The notes under the pieces were generated by a model. That model did not search any database. It had not been told where the DNA came from and saw nothing but the letters and a program-made list of their open reading frames with translations. A DNA stretch of 64,000 nucleotides from Variovorax terrae (GTDB taxonomy: Bacteria > Pseudomonadota > Gammaproteobacteria > Burkholderiales > Burkholderiaceae_C), in the NCBI RefSeq assembly GCF_022809125.1, contig NZ_JALGBI010000001.1, positions 1,302,001 to 1,366,000 of the forward strand, written 5' to 3'. The translations under genes and the position numbers were made by a program. Below are positions 36,704 through 45,599 of the stretch, in pieces (position 1 is the first letter of the stretch; each line of letters begins with the position of its first letter).

Positions 36704-38091
36704 TTCTCCAGAGTGGCTGTGTTGATGACGACCGGTGTGACCGGCACGTTGTGGTAGGGCGAGCGGCTGGCGGTGGGGACGGTGCGGATGCTGTCCACCA
36801 CGTCCATGCCCGCGATCACGCGGCCGAACACCGCGTAGCCGTCCGCCGCGCCCTTGGCGTTCAGGGCCTCATTGTCCCTGACATTGATGAAGAACTGCGC
36901 CGTGGCGGAATGGGGGTTGCTGGTGCGTGCCATGGCCAGGGTGCCGCGCTCGTTGCGCAGGCCGTTGGCGGCTTCCAGCGGGATGGGCGCACGCGTGCTC
37001 TTCTCCCGCAGGTCGGCCGTGAAACCGCCGCCCTGGATCATGAAGCCGTCGATCACGCGGTGGAAGACCGTGCCTTCGTACTGGTGCTCGCGCACGTACT
37101 GCAGGAAGTTCTCCACGCTCTGGGGCGCCTTGTCGGGATAGAGTTCGAACACGATGTCGCCCATGGAGGTGCCCAGGCGCACGCGCGGCGCGCCGCTCAC
37201 GGCCGGCGGCAGGGCGGCGGGCGGGGGCGTCAGCGCGGCCGTGGTCACTGGCGGGGCGGGGGGCGGCGTGGCCGGCGCCGGGCGCGCGGCGCTGTCGCTG
37301 GCGGGCGGGTAGAAATAGAAGTCGCCGATCACCTGGTCGTAGATGGCCGGCACCTGGGTGTGGCCGACCGAGCGGGCCAGGGTGTTGACTTCGGCGCGCA
37401 CCTGCTTGAGCACCCGGTCCACCGGCAGGCCGGGCGTTTCCATCTGCCGGGCGAAGACGCGGGTGAACAGGCCGTTGCGCACCGGGTCGCTCGGGCCGAG
37501 CCGGTCCAGCGCCTGCTGGCCTTCGCCAGCCGAGTAGATCACCATCTGGCCGTCGGCGCCACTGACGCCGGTCAGGCCGCGCCCGCCGATGCTGCGGCCC
37601 GTGCCCTTGAACGGGTTGTCGCGGCAGGCGTCGATCACGGCCAGCATGAAGCGCGGGCGCTGCTCGCGCAGGTCTTCCATCACCTGGCTCAGGGGCAGGG
37701 CGTCGTCCTTGACCTGGTTCTCGCTGTCGCTGCGCACGTCCACCGGCAGCAGGTAGTTCATGGGGCCGATCTGCACGCCGTGGCCCGCGAAATAGAACAC
37801 CACCTCGTCGCCGCTGCCGACGCGGCTGCGGAAGTCGCGCACGCGGTCCTTGAACTGGCGCAGCTCCAGGTTCTTGTGCAGCGTCACGCTGTAGCCGGCC
37901 TTGCGCAGCGAAGCGGCCATCAGGTCGGCGTCGGCCGCGGCGTTCTGCAGCGAGGGCACCCGCGCGTAGCGGTCGTTGCCGATCACCAGCGCCAGCCGGC
38001 CGGCGTGCGCCGCCCAGGGCGCCAGCAGGCCGGCCAGGGCCGCCAGCAGCAGGCCGAACGAGGTGAGGCGCCGCAGCAGGGCCGTGTGCAT
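36700..38091 (-). CDS. secreted caspase-family (C14) peptidase fused to a cyclophilin domain
   Basis: The single 463-aa frame has three parts. Residues 1-30 are a signal peptide (ends PWAAHA). Residues 31-260 are a caspase/metacaspase p20-like domain ([31 protein letters not shown]) with the catalytic dyad His104 ([11 protein letters not shown]) and Cys156 ([11 protein letters not shown]). Residues 262-300 are a Pro/Ala linker. Residues 301-463 are a full cyclophilin with [15 protein letters not shown] (R345, F350, Q353) and [13 protein letters not shown]. The cyclophilin part closely resembles the periplasmic cyclophilin encoded just upstream, suggesting duplication and fusion. Both active sites look intact, and the protein should be exported. 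Substrate and trigger are unknown. Confidence 0.93.
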   Translation of the reverse strand: MHTALLRRLTSFGLLLAALAGLLAPWAAHAGRLALVIGNDRYARVPSLQNAAADADLMAASLRKAGYSVTLHKNLELRQFKDRVRDFRSRVGSGDEVVFYFAGHGVQIGPMNYLLPVDVRSDSENQVKDDALPLSQVMEDLREQRPRFMLAVIDACRDNPFKGTGRSIGGRGLTGVSGADGQMVIYSAGEGQQALDRLGPSDPVRNGLFTRVFARQMETPGLPVDRVLKQVRAEVNTLARSVGHTQVPAIYDQVIGDFYFYPPASDSAARPAPATPPPAPPVTTAALTPPPAALPPAVSGAPRVRLGTSMGDIVFELYPDKAPQSVENFLQYVREHQYEGTVFHRVIDGFMIQGGGFTADLREKSTRAPIPLEAANGLRNERGTLAMARTSNPHSATAQFFINVRDNEALNAKGAADGYAVFGRVIAGMDVVDSIRTVPTASRSPYHNVPVTPVVINTATLEK

Positions 38092-38110
38092 GATGGTCGC
38101 GCCCGGTGCC

Positions 38111-38779
38111 TTACTTGAGGAGCACCGCCTGCTTGATGAAGACGGGCGTGACCGGCACGTTCTCGTGCGGGCCCTGGGTCGAGGTGGGCACGCCCTTGAT
38201 CTTGTTGACCACGTCCATGCCGCTCACCACCTTGCCGAACACGGTGTAGCCGAAGAGCTGCGGCGCGTTGACGAGGTTGGCGCGCGGCACGTTCTCGTAG
38301 GTGCGGCCGCCGTACTCGAACTTGGGCACCGGGTCGCCGGGCGGGATCGGGGTGGGGTCGAGGAAGGCGTTGTCCTTGACGTTGATGAAGAACTGCGCGC
38401 TGGCCGAGTTCGGGTCGCCGGTGCGGGCCATGGCAAGGTAGCCGACCTGGTTTTTCAGGCCCTTGGCCAGCGCCTCGCGTCCCTCATGGGCGATGGGCGG
38501 GCGGGTCTTCTTCTCGGCCATCTTGGCGTCGAAGCCGCCGCCCTGCACCATGAAGCCGTCGATCACGCGGTGGAACACCGTGCCGTCGTAGTGCTTGTCC
38601 TTCACGTACTGCAGGAAGTTCTCCACCGTCTTCGGGGCCTTGTCGGGATAGACCTCGACCGTGAAGTCGCCCATCGAGGTGCTGAACTTCACCTTCGGGG
38701 CGCCTGGCGCCGCGATGGCGGTGGCGCACAGCGCCAGCGAAGCGGCGGCCAGAACGGCGCGGCGTGCAATGCCTGTCAT
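38111..38779 (-). CDS. ppiA: periplasmic cyclophilin-type peptidyl-prolyl isomerase
   Basis: The 222-aa protein has a signal peptide ([23 protein letters not shown]) and a cyclophilin domain with [15 protein letters not shown] and [11 protein letters not shown]. An extra loop (about 25 residues, [27 protein letters not shown]) is not present in the two neighbouring cyclophilins. Its start overlaps the L,D-transpeptidase stop by four bases. It probably assists folding of exported proteins; the close likeness to the domain in the next gene points to a local duplication. Confidence 0.93.
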   Translation of the reverse strand: MTGIARRAVLAAASLALCATAIAAPGAPKVKFSTSMGDFTVEVYPDKAPKTVENFLQYVKDKHYDGTVFHRVIDGFMVQGGGFDAKMAEKKTRPPIAHEGREALAKGLKNQVGYLAMARTGDPNSASAQFFINVKDNAFLDPTPIPPGDPVPKFEYGGRTYENVPRANLVNAPQLFGYTVFGKVVSGMDVVNKIKGVPTSTQGPHENVPVTPVFIKQAVLLK

Positions 38780-40026
38780 CCAATCACTCCTTCAAAGAAT
38801 ATCTTCCACTGGCTGCCCTGGCGCACCCAGTACTGGCGCTTGGTGGGGCCCGATCTGGCGCCCTCGGCGACCTCGCCGAAGGTTACCACCATGGTATCGG
38901 CGCTGTCGGTCCAGCGCAGGTAGGACAGGTCCTTGAGCACGATGTCGCGCCCGCGCGTGCGGTCGAGCTCGCCCTTGAGCACCGGCGTCCACTCGGCCAG
39001 CGTCTTGCCGTAGCTGTTGAAGTCGGGCGTGTAGAAGCTCAGCAGCCGCGACATGTCGCCGCTGGCCTTGGTGGTGCGCCAGGCCTGCAGCGTGTTCTCG
39101 AAGGTCTTGCCTTCGGCCTGCGTGCTCTGCGGCGGCACCCAGTGCAGCTGCGGGGCGATGATCACCGGCGTGGTGCGCACCTCCACGGTGTCGATGATGC
39201 GCTGCAGGTCCGGGTTGGTCAGCGCCACGCAGCCGTCGGTGGCCTTGGGCGCGCGCGCGAACTGGCTGGGAGGCGTGCCATGCAGCCAGATGCCGCTGCC
39301 GGTCTTGCCGCGCTTCATGTCGTAGGGGTTGGGGTAGTTGATGGGCAGCGCACCCGCGCCGTAGAAATCCTTGAGCGATTTCGGGTCGAGGTTGCTCATC
39401 ACGAAGTACACGCCCAGCGGCGTGCGCAGGTCGCCCTCGACCGACTTCTCGATGCCGGACTTGCCGACGGAAACGTAGTAGTCGGCGATCAGCTTGAGGC
39501 CGGTGTCGGTGTTCTCGAACAGGTACAGCCGCGCGCGCGAGGCATCCACCGCGATCGCATGCTTGTTGCGCGGCGACAGCGCCAGGAACTGCGAGGGGAT
39601 CGCGCCCGCGGGCGGCCGCTCGCGCAGCGCCTTGAGCCGCAGCTGCGACTCCTCGCGCAGCTCGGCCAGCAGGGGCGCGGCGGCGTGTGCCGTGGTGTCG
39701 GGCACGTCGCCCAGCATGCGCACCGGGCGGGCCCGCGCGGCCAGCAGGTCGCCGTAGACCAGTTGCGCGAGCTGGAAGTTCGGGTGGTCCTTCACCAGGC
39801 TTTCGGCCTGGGCCAGCGCCTCGCGCCCGCGGGCCTGGCCGACCAGCTTGTAGACCGCGATCAGGCGGGCCTCGGCCTCGCCGTCGCGAGCCACGCGCTT
39901 CGCCGGTGCGGGGCGCGCGGCCTGCGCGGCGGACGGCGGCTTGCGCTTCTTGGCGGCCTGCGCGGGCGGCACGGCCGCCAGCAGCGAGAACGCTATCAAA
40001 AATATAGCTGGTGATGCCCGTTTCAT
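38776..40026 (-). CDS. L,D-transpeptidase (YkuD domain) with C-terminal NTF2-like domain
   Basis: The 416-aa exported protein has a signal peptide (MKRASPAIFLIAFSLLAAVPPAQA), a helical region (50-140), a YkuD catalytic domain (about 155-295) with H249 (SGIWLHGTPP) and the nucleophile C266 (KATDGCVALTN), and a C-terminal NTF2-like domain (about 305-416) similar to that of Csd6-type proteins. Members cross-link or trim peptidoglycan peptides. Repeat copy 8 covers the start codon and codes for AIFLIAF, the hydrophobic core of the signal peptide. Confidence 0.92.
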   Translation of the reverse strand: MKRASPAIFLIAFSLLAAVPPAQAAKKRKPPSAAQAARPAPAKRVARDGEAEARLIAVYKLVGQARGREALAQAESLVKDHPNFQLAQLVYGDLLAARARPVRMLGDVPDTTAHAAAPLLAELREESQLRLKALRERPPAGAIPSQFLALSPRNKHAIAVDASRARLYLFENTDTGLKLIADYYVSVGKSGIEKSVEGDLRTPLGVYFVMSNLDPKSLKDFYGAGALPINYPNPYDMKRGKTGSGIWLHGTPPSQFARAPKATDGCVALTNPDLQRIIDTVEVRTTPVIIAPQLHWVPPQSTQAEGKTFENTLQAWRTTKASGDMSRLLSFYTPDFNSYGKTLAEWTPVLKGELDRTRGRDIVLKDLSYLRWTDSADTMVVTFGEVAEGARSGPTKRQYWVRQGSQWKIFFEGVIG

Positions 40027-40057
40027 GCGGACTTGGGGGCGATGATGTTCAAAAACA
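39989..40057 (-). repeat. ~70-bp palindromic repeat, copy 8 (start of the L,D-transpeptidase gene)
   Basis: Minus strand: TTTTTGAACATCATCGCCC, CCAAGTCCGCATGAAACGGGCATCACC in order, then AGCTATATTTTTGATAGCG. The ATG at 40026 lies inside the element, between the GTCC and GGTCAT-like blocks, and the hairpin codes for part of the signal peptide. Confidence 0.75.
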
Positions 40058-40092
40058 GGAGCGGCGCGCGGGGCGACCGCCCGTTGCGAGCA

Positions 40093-41136
40093 TCAGCCGC
40101 CGGTCGATTCCTTGACGATGACCCAGCGGTCGCCGGCCTTCACGAGGTCCAGCGTCTTGCGGCTGGACACCGAGAGCGCATCGGCGTTGTAGTCCTGCTT
40201 GAAGCGGGCCGTGGCCTTGCCGCCATTGACCGCGACCGACAGGTTGTTGAGCTTCACGCTGATGCGCGACTTGCCCACGATGCGCGCGCGGCGCTCGTCT
40301 TCCCAGGCCTTGCGCGTCTGCTTGCCGGGCGGATCGAATTCCTTGCCGTAGGCGCCCAGGTAGGCCGCCATGTCCTTGGCCGACCAGGCCGTGGCCCAGG
40401 CCTGCACGGCGGCTTCCACATCCTTCTCGGCGCCGCTGGCGGGGGCTGCGGCCGGCGCGGCCGCCGGTGCGGGGGCAGGCGCCGGGGCGGGTGCGGCCGC
40501 AGGCGCCGCGGCCGGGGCCTTGGCGGGCGCCGGCGTGGCTACCGCCGGTGCCGGGGTGGGCGCAGGGGTTGGGGCCGGGGCGGCGGCAGGCTTGGCGCTG
40601 GCGCCCTTGCCGGCCGGGGCGAACAGGTCGCGGATCAGCGCCAGCTTGGGCTGCACGCCGGTGTTGCCGCTGTCGAGCTGCAGCGCCTTGCTGTAGGCCT
40701 GGCTGGCCAGCTTGGCGTAGACGTCGCCCAGGTTCTCGTGCGCGGTGGCATAGCTCGGGTTGGTGCGGATCGCCATCTCGAGCGCGGCGCGGGCCTTGTC
40801 GTACTGGCTCTGGCTGGCGTACAGCACGGCCAGGTTGTTGTAGGGCTCGGGCAGCTCGGGGTAGTCTTCTGTGAGCTTGGTGAAGGTGCCGATCGCATCG
40901 GCCGGCTTGCCGGACTCGGTCTGGATCACGCCCTTGAGAAAGCGCATCTGCGGGTCGCGCGGCTTGGCGGCGAGGTACTGCTCGGCCTTGGTCATGGCCT
41001 CGGCCAGCTTGCCCGAGCGCACCAGCTGGTTCACGTCGCCGTAGTCGTCAGCCTGCACGGCGGCCGAGGCGGCCAGCGCGGCGGCCAGGGCCAGCAGACG
41101 CAGGGTTTTCGGGAAAAGGGGGCGGGCATTGGACAT
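40093..41136 (-). CDS. exported TPR protein with Ala/Pro linker and NTF2-like C-terminal domain
   Basis: The 347-aa protein has a signal peptide (RLLALAAALAASAAVQA), three or so TPR units (about 35-165; GKLAEAMTKAEQYLAAKPRDP, LPEPYNNLAVLYASQSQYDKARAALEMAI), a low-complexity Ala/Pro linker (about 178-235) and a C-terminal NTF2-like domain (VQAWATAWSAKDMAAYLGAYGKEFDPPGKQTRKAW). The C-terminal domain is like that of the L,D-transpeptidase encoded 66 bp downstream, so the two probably work together on peptidoglycan. It is the first gene of the seven-gene envelope run. Confidence 0.85.
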   Translation of the reverse strand: MSNARPLFPKTLRLLALAAALAASAAVQADDYGDVNQLVRSGKLAEAMTKAEQYLAAKPRDPQMRFLKGVIQTESGKPADAIGTFTKLTEDYPELPEPYNNLAVLYASQSQYDKARAALEMAIRTNPSYATAHENLGDVYAKLASQAYSKALQLDSGNTGVQPKLALIRDLFAPAGKGASAKPAAAPAPTPAPTPAPAVATPAPAKAPAAAPAAAPAPAPAPAPAAAPAAAPASGAEKDVEAAVQAWATAWSAKDMAAYLGAYGKEFDPPGKQTRKAWEDERRARIVGKSRISVKLNNLSVAVNGGKATARFKQDYNADALSVSSRKTLDLVKAGDRWVIVKESTGG

Positions 41137-41307
41137 GAAGGCCTCTTGGGACTGCGCGATGACAAGCCCGGACGGGGGGCTTTATACTGCGCTGGATTGT
41201 AGCCGAGGGGTGCAGTTCATCCCCCTCGATAATTACCTGAACCACACCGTATCCGCCGAAGCCGCCGCCTGGCCGGTCTGCCTTCGGCGCCAGCGTCCGA
41301 AATATTC

Positions 41308-42684
41308 ATGAGTTTGCGCATCTACAACACGCTGTCGCGTGCATTGGAGGAGTTTTCTCCGCTCGAAACCGGCCATGTGCGCATGTATGTGTGCGGCATG
41401 ACCGTCTACGACCTGTGCCACGTGGGGCATGCGCGCTCGATGGTGGCGTTCGACGTGGTGCAGCGCTGGCTGCGCGCCTCGGGCCTGCGCGTGACCTATG
41501 TGCGCAACATCACCGACATCGAGGACAAGATCATCCGGCGCGCCGTGGAGAACGGCGAGAGCATCAAGTCGCTGACCGGCCGCATGATCGACGAGATGTA
41601 CCGCGACGCCGACGCCCTGGGCGTGGAGCGCCCCACGCACGACCCGCGCGCCACCGACTACGTGCCGCAGATGCTGGACATGGTGCAGACGCTGCAGGAC
41701 AAGGGCCTGGCCTATGCCACCGAATCGGGCGACGTGAACTACGCGGTGCGCAAGTTCCCCGGCTACGGCAAGCTCAGCGGCAAGTCGCTCGACGAGCTGC
41801 ATGCGGGCGAGCGCGTGGCCGTGCTCGACGGCAAGGAAGACCCGCTGGATTTCGTGCTCTGGAAATCCGCCAAGGAGAGCGAGCCCGAGGACGCCAAGTG
41901 GGACAGCGCCTACGGCCGGGGCCGACCGGGCTGGCACATCGAGTGCTCGGCCATGTGCGGCGCGCTGCTGGGCGAGACCTTCGACATCCATGGCGGCGGC
42001 GCCGACCTGCAGTTTCCGCACCACGAGAACGAGATCGCCCAGAGCGAGGGCGCCAACGGCCAGCCGCTGGCGCGCTTCTGGATGCACAACGGCTTCATCA
42101 ACATCGACAACGAGAAGATGTCCAAGAGCCTGGGCAACTTCTTCACCATCCGCGAGGTGCTCAAGCAGTACGACGGCGAGACGCTGCGCTTCTTCGTGGC
42201 TCGCACGCACTACCGCAGCCCGCTCAACTACAGCGACCTGCACCTCGACGACGCGCGCGCCTCGCTCAAGCGGCTGTACACCGCGCTCGATCTCGTCAGC
42301 CCGGCCGCCGCGCCCATCGACTGGGCCCAGCCGTTCGCCGCGCGCTTCAAGGCCGCGATGGACGAGGATTTCGGCACGCCCGAGGCGGTGGCCGTGCTGT
42401 TCGAGCTGGCCACCGAGGTCAACAAGACGCGCTCTGCCGCGCTGGCCGGGCTGCTGAAAGGCCTGGGCGGCTGCCTCGGCCTGCTGCAGGGCGACCCGAA
42501 GGCCTTTTTGCAGGCCGGCGCCGCGCTCGGCGAGGCGGACATCCTGGCGCTGATCCAGGCGCGCGCCGCCGCCAAGCAGGCGAAGGACTTTATCGAGGCC
42601 GACCGCATCCGCAACGAACTGCTGGCCCAGGGCATCGTGCTCAAGGATTCGCCCACGGGCACCACCTGGGAGGCGGCGCAGTGA
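41308..42684 (+). CDS. cysS: cysteinyl-tRNA synthetase
   Basis: The 458-aa class I synthetase starts [35 protein letters not shown]. The zinc-site Cys is in YVCGMTVYD, the ATP-binding HIGH-type motif is HVGHAR and the KMSKS loop is intact ([12 protein letters not shown]). [14 protein letters not shown] and [13 protein letters not shown] are the other zinc ligands. It is divergent from the TPR gene with a 171-bp shared upstream region. Confidence 0.97.
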   Translation: MSLRIYNTLSRALEEFSPLETGHVRMYVCGMTVYDLCHVGHARSMVAFDVVQRWLRASGLRVTYVRNITDIEDKIIRRAVENGESIKSLTGRMIDEMYRDADALGVERPTHDPRATDYVPQMLDMVQTLQDKGLAYATESGDVNYAVRKFPGYGKLSGKSLDELHAGERVAVLDGKEDPLDFVLWKSAKESEPEDAKWDSAYGRGRPGWHIECSAMCGALLGETFDIHGGGADLQFPHHENEIAQSEGANGQPLARFWMHNGFINIDNEKMSKSLGNFFTIREVLKQYDGETLRFFVARTHYRSPLNYSDLHLDDARASLKRLYTALDLVSPAAAPIDWAQPFAARFKAAMDEDFGTPEAVAVLFELATEVNKTRSAALAGLLKGLGGCLGLLQGDPKAFLQAGAALGEADILALIQARAAAKQAKDFIEADRIRNELLAQGIVLKDSPTGTTWEAAQ

Positions 42685-42753
42685 AGGTTTTTGAAGCGTT
42701 TTCGGCCCGGGGTCCAGGAGGGGTGGTCGATGGCTGCTACTAAAAAGATAGCA
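42685..42753 (+). repeat. ~70-bp palindromic repeat, copy 9 (start of the glycosylase gene)
   Basis: AGGTTTTTGAAGCGTTTTCGG, CCCGGGGTCCAGGAGGGGTGGTCGATGG in order, then CTGCTACTAAAAAGATAGCA. It begins right after the cysS stop. Its ATG within GGTCGATGG is the start codon of the glycosylase gene, and AGGAGG within the core serves as Shine-Dalgarno. Confidence 0.85.
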
Positions 42754-43380
42754 ATCGAAGTCTTCACGCCCGACTACTGGGAAGACGCCCGCAAGCACCT
42801 GACCAAGAAGGACCGGGTGATGAAGCGGCTGATTCCCGCGTTCGGCGACGCCTGCCTGGAGTCGCGCGGCGACGCCTTCACCACACTGGCGCGCAGCATC
42901 GTGGGTCAGCAGATCTCGGTGAAGGCCGCGCAGACGGTGTGGGACCGCTTCGCCGGGCTGCCGCGCCGCATGACGCCCGCCAACGTGCTCAAGCTCAAGG
43001 TGGACGACATGCGCGCCTCGGGCCTGTCCGCGCGCAAGATCGAATACCTGGTGGACCTGGCGCTGCACTTCGACAGCGGCGCCGTCTCGGCCGGCAACTG
43101 GCAGTCGATGGACGACGACGCCATCATCGCCGAGCTGGTGGGCATCCGCGGCATCGGCCGCTGGACGGCCGAGATGTTCCTGATCTTCCACCTGATGCGA
43201 CCGAACGTGCTGCCGCTGGACGACGTGGGCCTGATCAGCGGCATCAGCAAGAACTATTTTTCGGGCGACCCGGTCAGCCGCAGCGATGCGCGCGAGGTGG
43301 CCGCCGCCTGGGCGCCGTATTGCAGCGTGGCGACTTGGTATATTTGGCGTTCGCTTGACCCACTGCCGGTCGCGTATTAA
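42730..43380 (+). CDS. DNA-3-methyladenine glycosylase, AlkA/HhH-GPD family
   Basis: The 216-aa protein removes alkylated purines. It has LARSIVGQQISVKAAQTVWDRF, the helix-hairpin-helix (LVGIRGIGRWTAEMFLIFHL) and the catalytic Asp in VLPLDDVGLISGI, closing with AAAWAPYCSVATWYIWRSL. I start at the ATG at 42730; a TTG at 42691 would add 13 residues of repeat-derived sequence. Both the ribosome-binding AGGAGG and the start codon, plus the first residues MAATKKIAIE, come from repeat copy 9, so this gene depends on the element for expression. Confidence 0.9.
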   Translation: MAATKKIAIEVFTPDYWEDARKHLTKKDRVMKRLIPAFGDACLESRGDAFTTLARSIVGQQISVKAAQTVWDRFAGLPRRMTPANVLKLKVDDMRASGLSARKIEYLVDLALHFDSGAVSAGNWQSMDDDAIIAELVGIRGIGRWTAEMFLIFHLMRPNVLPLDDVGLISGISKNYFSGDPVSRSDAREVAAAWAPYCSVATWYIWRSLDPLPVAY

Positions 43381-43452
43381 TCTGCCGCTCGGCCGGGCAC
43401 GGCCGCCGGCGGCGCGGCACACGGCCCTGGTGCGAGCGGTAACAACAGGAGA

Positions 43453-44436
43453 ATGACGTTGGCGAAACGAACCTTCCTCGATTTCGAGCAGCCGATCGCG
43501 GAGCTCGAGACCAAGATCGAAGAACTGCGCTACGTGCAGACCGAGTCGGCGGTCGACATTTCGGAAGAAATCGACCAGCTCAGCAAGAAGAGCCAGCAGC
43601 TCACCAAGGACATCTACAGCGACCTCACGCCGTGGCAGATCACCAAGATCGCGCGCCACGCCGAGCGGCCCTACACGCTGGACTACGTGAACGAAATCTT
43701 CACCGACTTCGTGGAGCTGCACGGCGACCGCCACTTTTCCGACGACCTCAGCATCGTCGGCGGGCTGGCGCGCTTCAACGGCACGGCCTGCATGGTGATC
43801 GGCCACCAGAAGGGGCGCGACACCAAGGAGCGCGGCCTGCGCAACTTCGGCATGAGCAAGCCCGAGGGCTACCGCAAGGCGCTGCGCCTCATGAAGACCG
43901 CCGAGAAGTTCAAGCTGCCGGTGTTCACCTTCGTCGACACGCCGGGCGCCTACCCCGGCATCGACGCCGAGGAGCGCGGGCAATCGGAGGCCATCGGCCG
44001 CAACATCTTCGAGATGGCCCAGCTCGAAGTGCCCATCATCACCACCATCATCGGCGAAGGCGGCTCCGGCGGCGCGCTGGCGATCTCGGTGGGCGACCAG
44101 GTGCTGATGCTGCAGTACTCCATCTACTCGGTGATCAGCCCCGAAGGCTGCGCCTCCATCCTCTGGAAAACCAGCAGCCGCGCGGAAGACGCCGCCGACG
44201 CGCTGGGCATCACGGCGCACCGCCTCAAGGCGCTGGGCCTGGTGGACAAGATCGTCAACGAGCCGGTCGGCGGCGCCCACCGCGACCACAAGCAGATGGC
44301 CGCCTTCCTCAAGCGCGCGCTCAACGACGCCTGGCGCCAGCTCGGCGACCTCAAGGTCAAGGAGCTGCTGGAGCGCCGCTACGAACGGCTGCAAAGCTAT
44401 GGGCGCTTCACCGACACGAAGGCGGACAGCAAGTAG
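43453..44436 (+). CDS. accA: acetyl-CoA carboxylase carboxyltransferase subunit alpha
   Basis: AccA pairs with AccD to carboxylate acetyl-CoA in fatty-acid synthesis. The 327-aa protein starts [26 protein letters not shown] and has [54 protein letters not shown] and [44 protein letters not shown] sits just upstream of the ATG. AccD is not in this window, as usual. Confidence 0.97.
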   Translation: MTLAKRTFLDFEQPIAELETKIEELRYVQTESAVDISEEIDQLSKKSQQLTKDIYSDLTPWQITKIARHAERPYTLDYVNEIFTDFVELHGDRHFSDDLSIVGGLARFNGTACMVIGHQKGRDTKERGLRNFGMSKPEGYRKALRLMKTAEKFKLPVFTFVDTPGAYPGIDAEERGQSEAIGRNIFEMAQLEVPIITTIIGEGGSGGALAISVGDQVLMLQYSIYSVISPEGCASILWKTSSRAEDAADALGITAHRLKALGLVDKIVNEPVGGAHRDHKQMAAFLKRALNDAWRQLGDLKVKELLERRYERLQSYGRFTDTKADSK

Positions 44437-44483
44437 GCACCGCCGGCCGGCTGCGGCCGCGCACGGCTGAGCCGGAGCCCGCC

Positions 44484-45443
44484 ATGAACACGGCCTTTTC
44501 CGACGCGATGCGCGCCTTCGCGCCCTCGCTGCCGCTGGCCGTGGCCTTCAGCGGCGGGGCCGATTCCACCGCCTTGCTCGTGGCCTGCGCAGAACGCTGG
44601 CCGCAGCAGGTGAGGGCGGTCCACGTTCACCACGGCCTGCAGGCGGCGGCTGACGATTTCGAGCGGCAATGCGTGAGCCTGTGCGCGCAGTTGAACGTGC
44701 CGCTGGCCGTGAGGCGCGTCCAGGCGCGCCATGCGCCGGGCGACAGTCCCGAGGCAGCAGCCCGCCAGGCGCGCTACGAGGCGTTTCGCGCCGCCGTCCA
44801 GCAGGACTGGGCGCACGATGCCGTCCACGACATCGCCATTGCGCAGCATGCCGACGACCAGGCCGAGACCCTGCTGCTGGCGCTGTCGCGCGGCGCCGGC
44901 TTGCCGGGGCTGGCCGCGATGCCGGCGCGCTGGGTGCGCGACGACGTCACCTACCACCGGCCGCTGCTGGGTGTGCCCGGCGCCGAAGTGCGGGCCTGGC
45001 TGGCCGCGCGCGGCGTGCCCTGGGTGGAAGACCCTACGAATGCCGACGAGCAGTTCACGCGCAACCGCATCCGGGCGCGCCTGCTGCCGGCGCTGGACGC
45101 GGCGTTCCCGCAGTTCCGGAGCACCTTCGCGCGCAGCGCGGCGCATGCGGCGCAGGCGCAGGAACTGCTGGACGAAGTGGCCGCGCAGGACCTGGCGCAG
45201 GCCGGCCTGCCGCCCGCGATCGCGCGCGTGCAGGGCTTCACGCGCGCGCGCCAGGCCAATCTGCTGCGCCACTGGCTGAGAAGGGCGCATGGCCAGCAGC
45301 CCAGTGCGGCCCAGTTGCAGGAACTGCTTGACCAGGTGGCGGCCTGCACCACGCGCGGGCACCGGCTGCGCATCAAGGTGGGCACGGGGCGCGTCGAACG
45401 CCGGGGCGAGGTGCTGGACTTTGTCCCGAGCGGGGAGCCGTGA
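44484..45443 (+). CDS. tilS: tRNA(Ile)-lysidine synthase
   Basis: TilS modifies C34 of the AUA-reading tRNA-Ile with lysine. The 319-aa protein has the PP-loop AVAFSGGADSTALLVA near residue 20, the HHGLQAAADDFERQC segment, HADDQAETLLLALSRGAGLPGLAAM and DPTNADEQFTRNRIRARLLP. It is shorter than E. coli TilS (432 aa), with a reduced C-terminal domain. The start MNTAFSDAMRAF is chosen because the longer frame reads through accA. Confidence 0.93.
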   Translation: MNTAFSDAMRAFAPSLPLAVAFSGGADSTALLVACAERWPQQVRAVHVHHGLQAAADDFERQCVSLCAQLNVPLAVRRVQARHAPGDSPEAAARQARYEAFRAAVQQDWAHDAVHDIAIAQHADDQAETLLLALSRGAGLPGLAAMPARWVRDDVTYHRPLLGVPGAEVRAWLAARGVPWVEDPTNADEQFTRNRIRARLLPALDAAFPQFRSTFARSAAHAAQAQELLDEVAAQDLAQAGLPPAIARVQGFTRARQANLLRHWLRRAHGQQPSAAQLQELLDQVAACTTRGHRLRIKVGTGRVERRGEVLDFVPSGEP

Positions 45444-45521
45444 CCGGCCGGGCGGAGAAACCGGCGGCGAGGGCCCGCCGCCGCCCGGGAGCTTCTCCCC
45501 AAGTGGGGTCCCGGGCACCGG

Positions 45522-45527
45522 TATAAT
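45522..45527 (+). promoter_or_regulatory. candidate -10 element for lysC
   Basis: A perfect TATAAT lies 73 bp before the lysC start. There is no good -35; a CCCCAAGTGGGG hairpin-like palindrome lies at the expected spacing and could be a binding site or the end of the tilS transcript. Confidence 0.5.
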
Positions 45528-45599
45528 CATGGGCTTTGTGCGGCGCGCTCCCGCGGCGCGGGGCCGGTGGCCCGCACTCACTCTCTTCGATTTTTCCAG

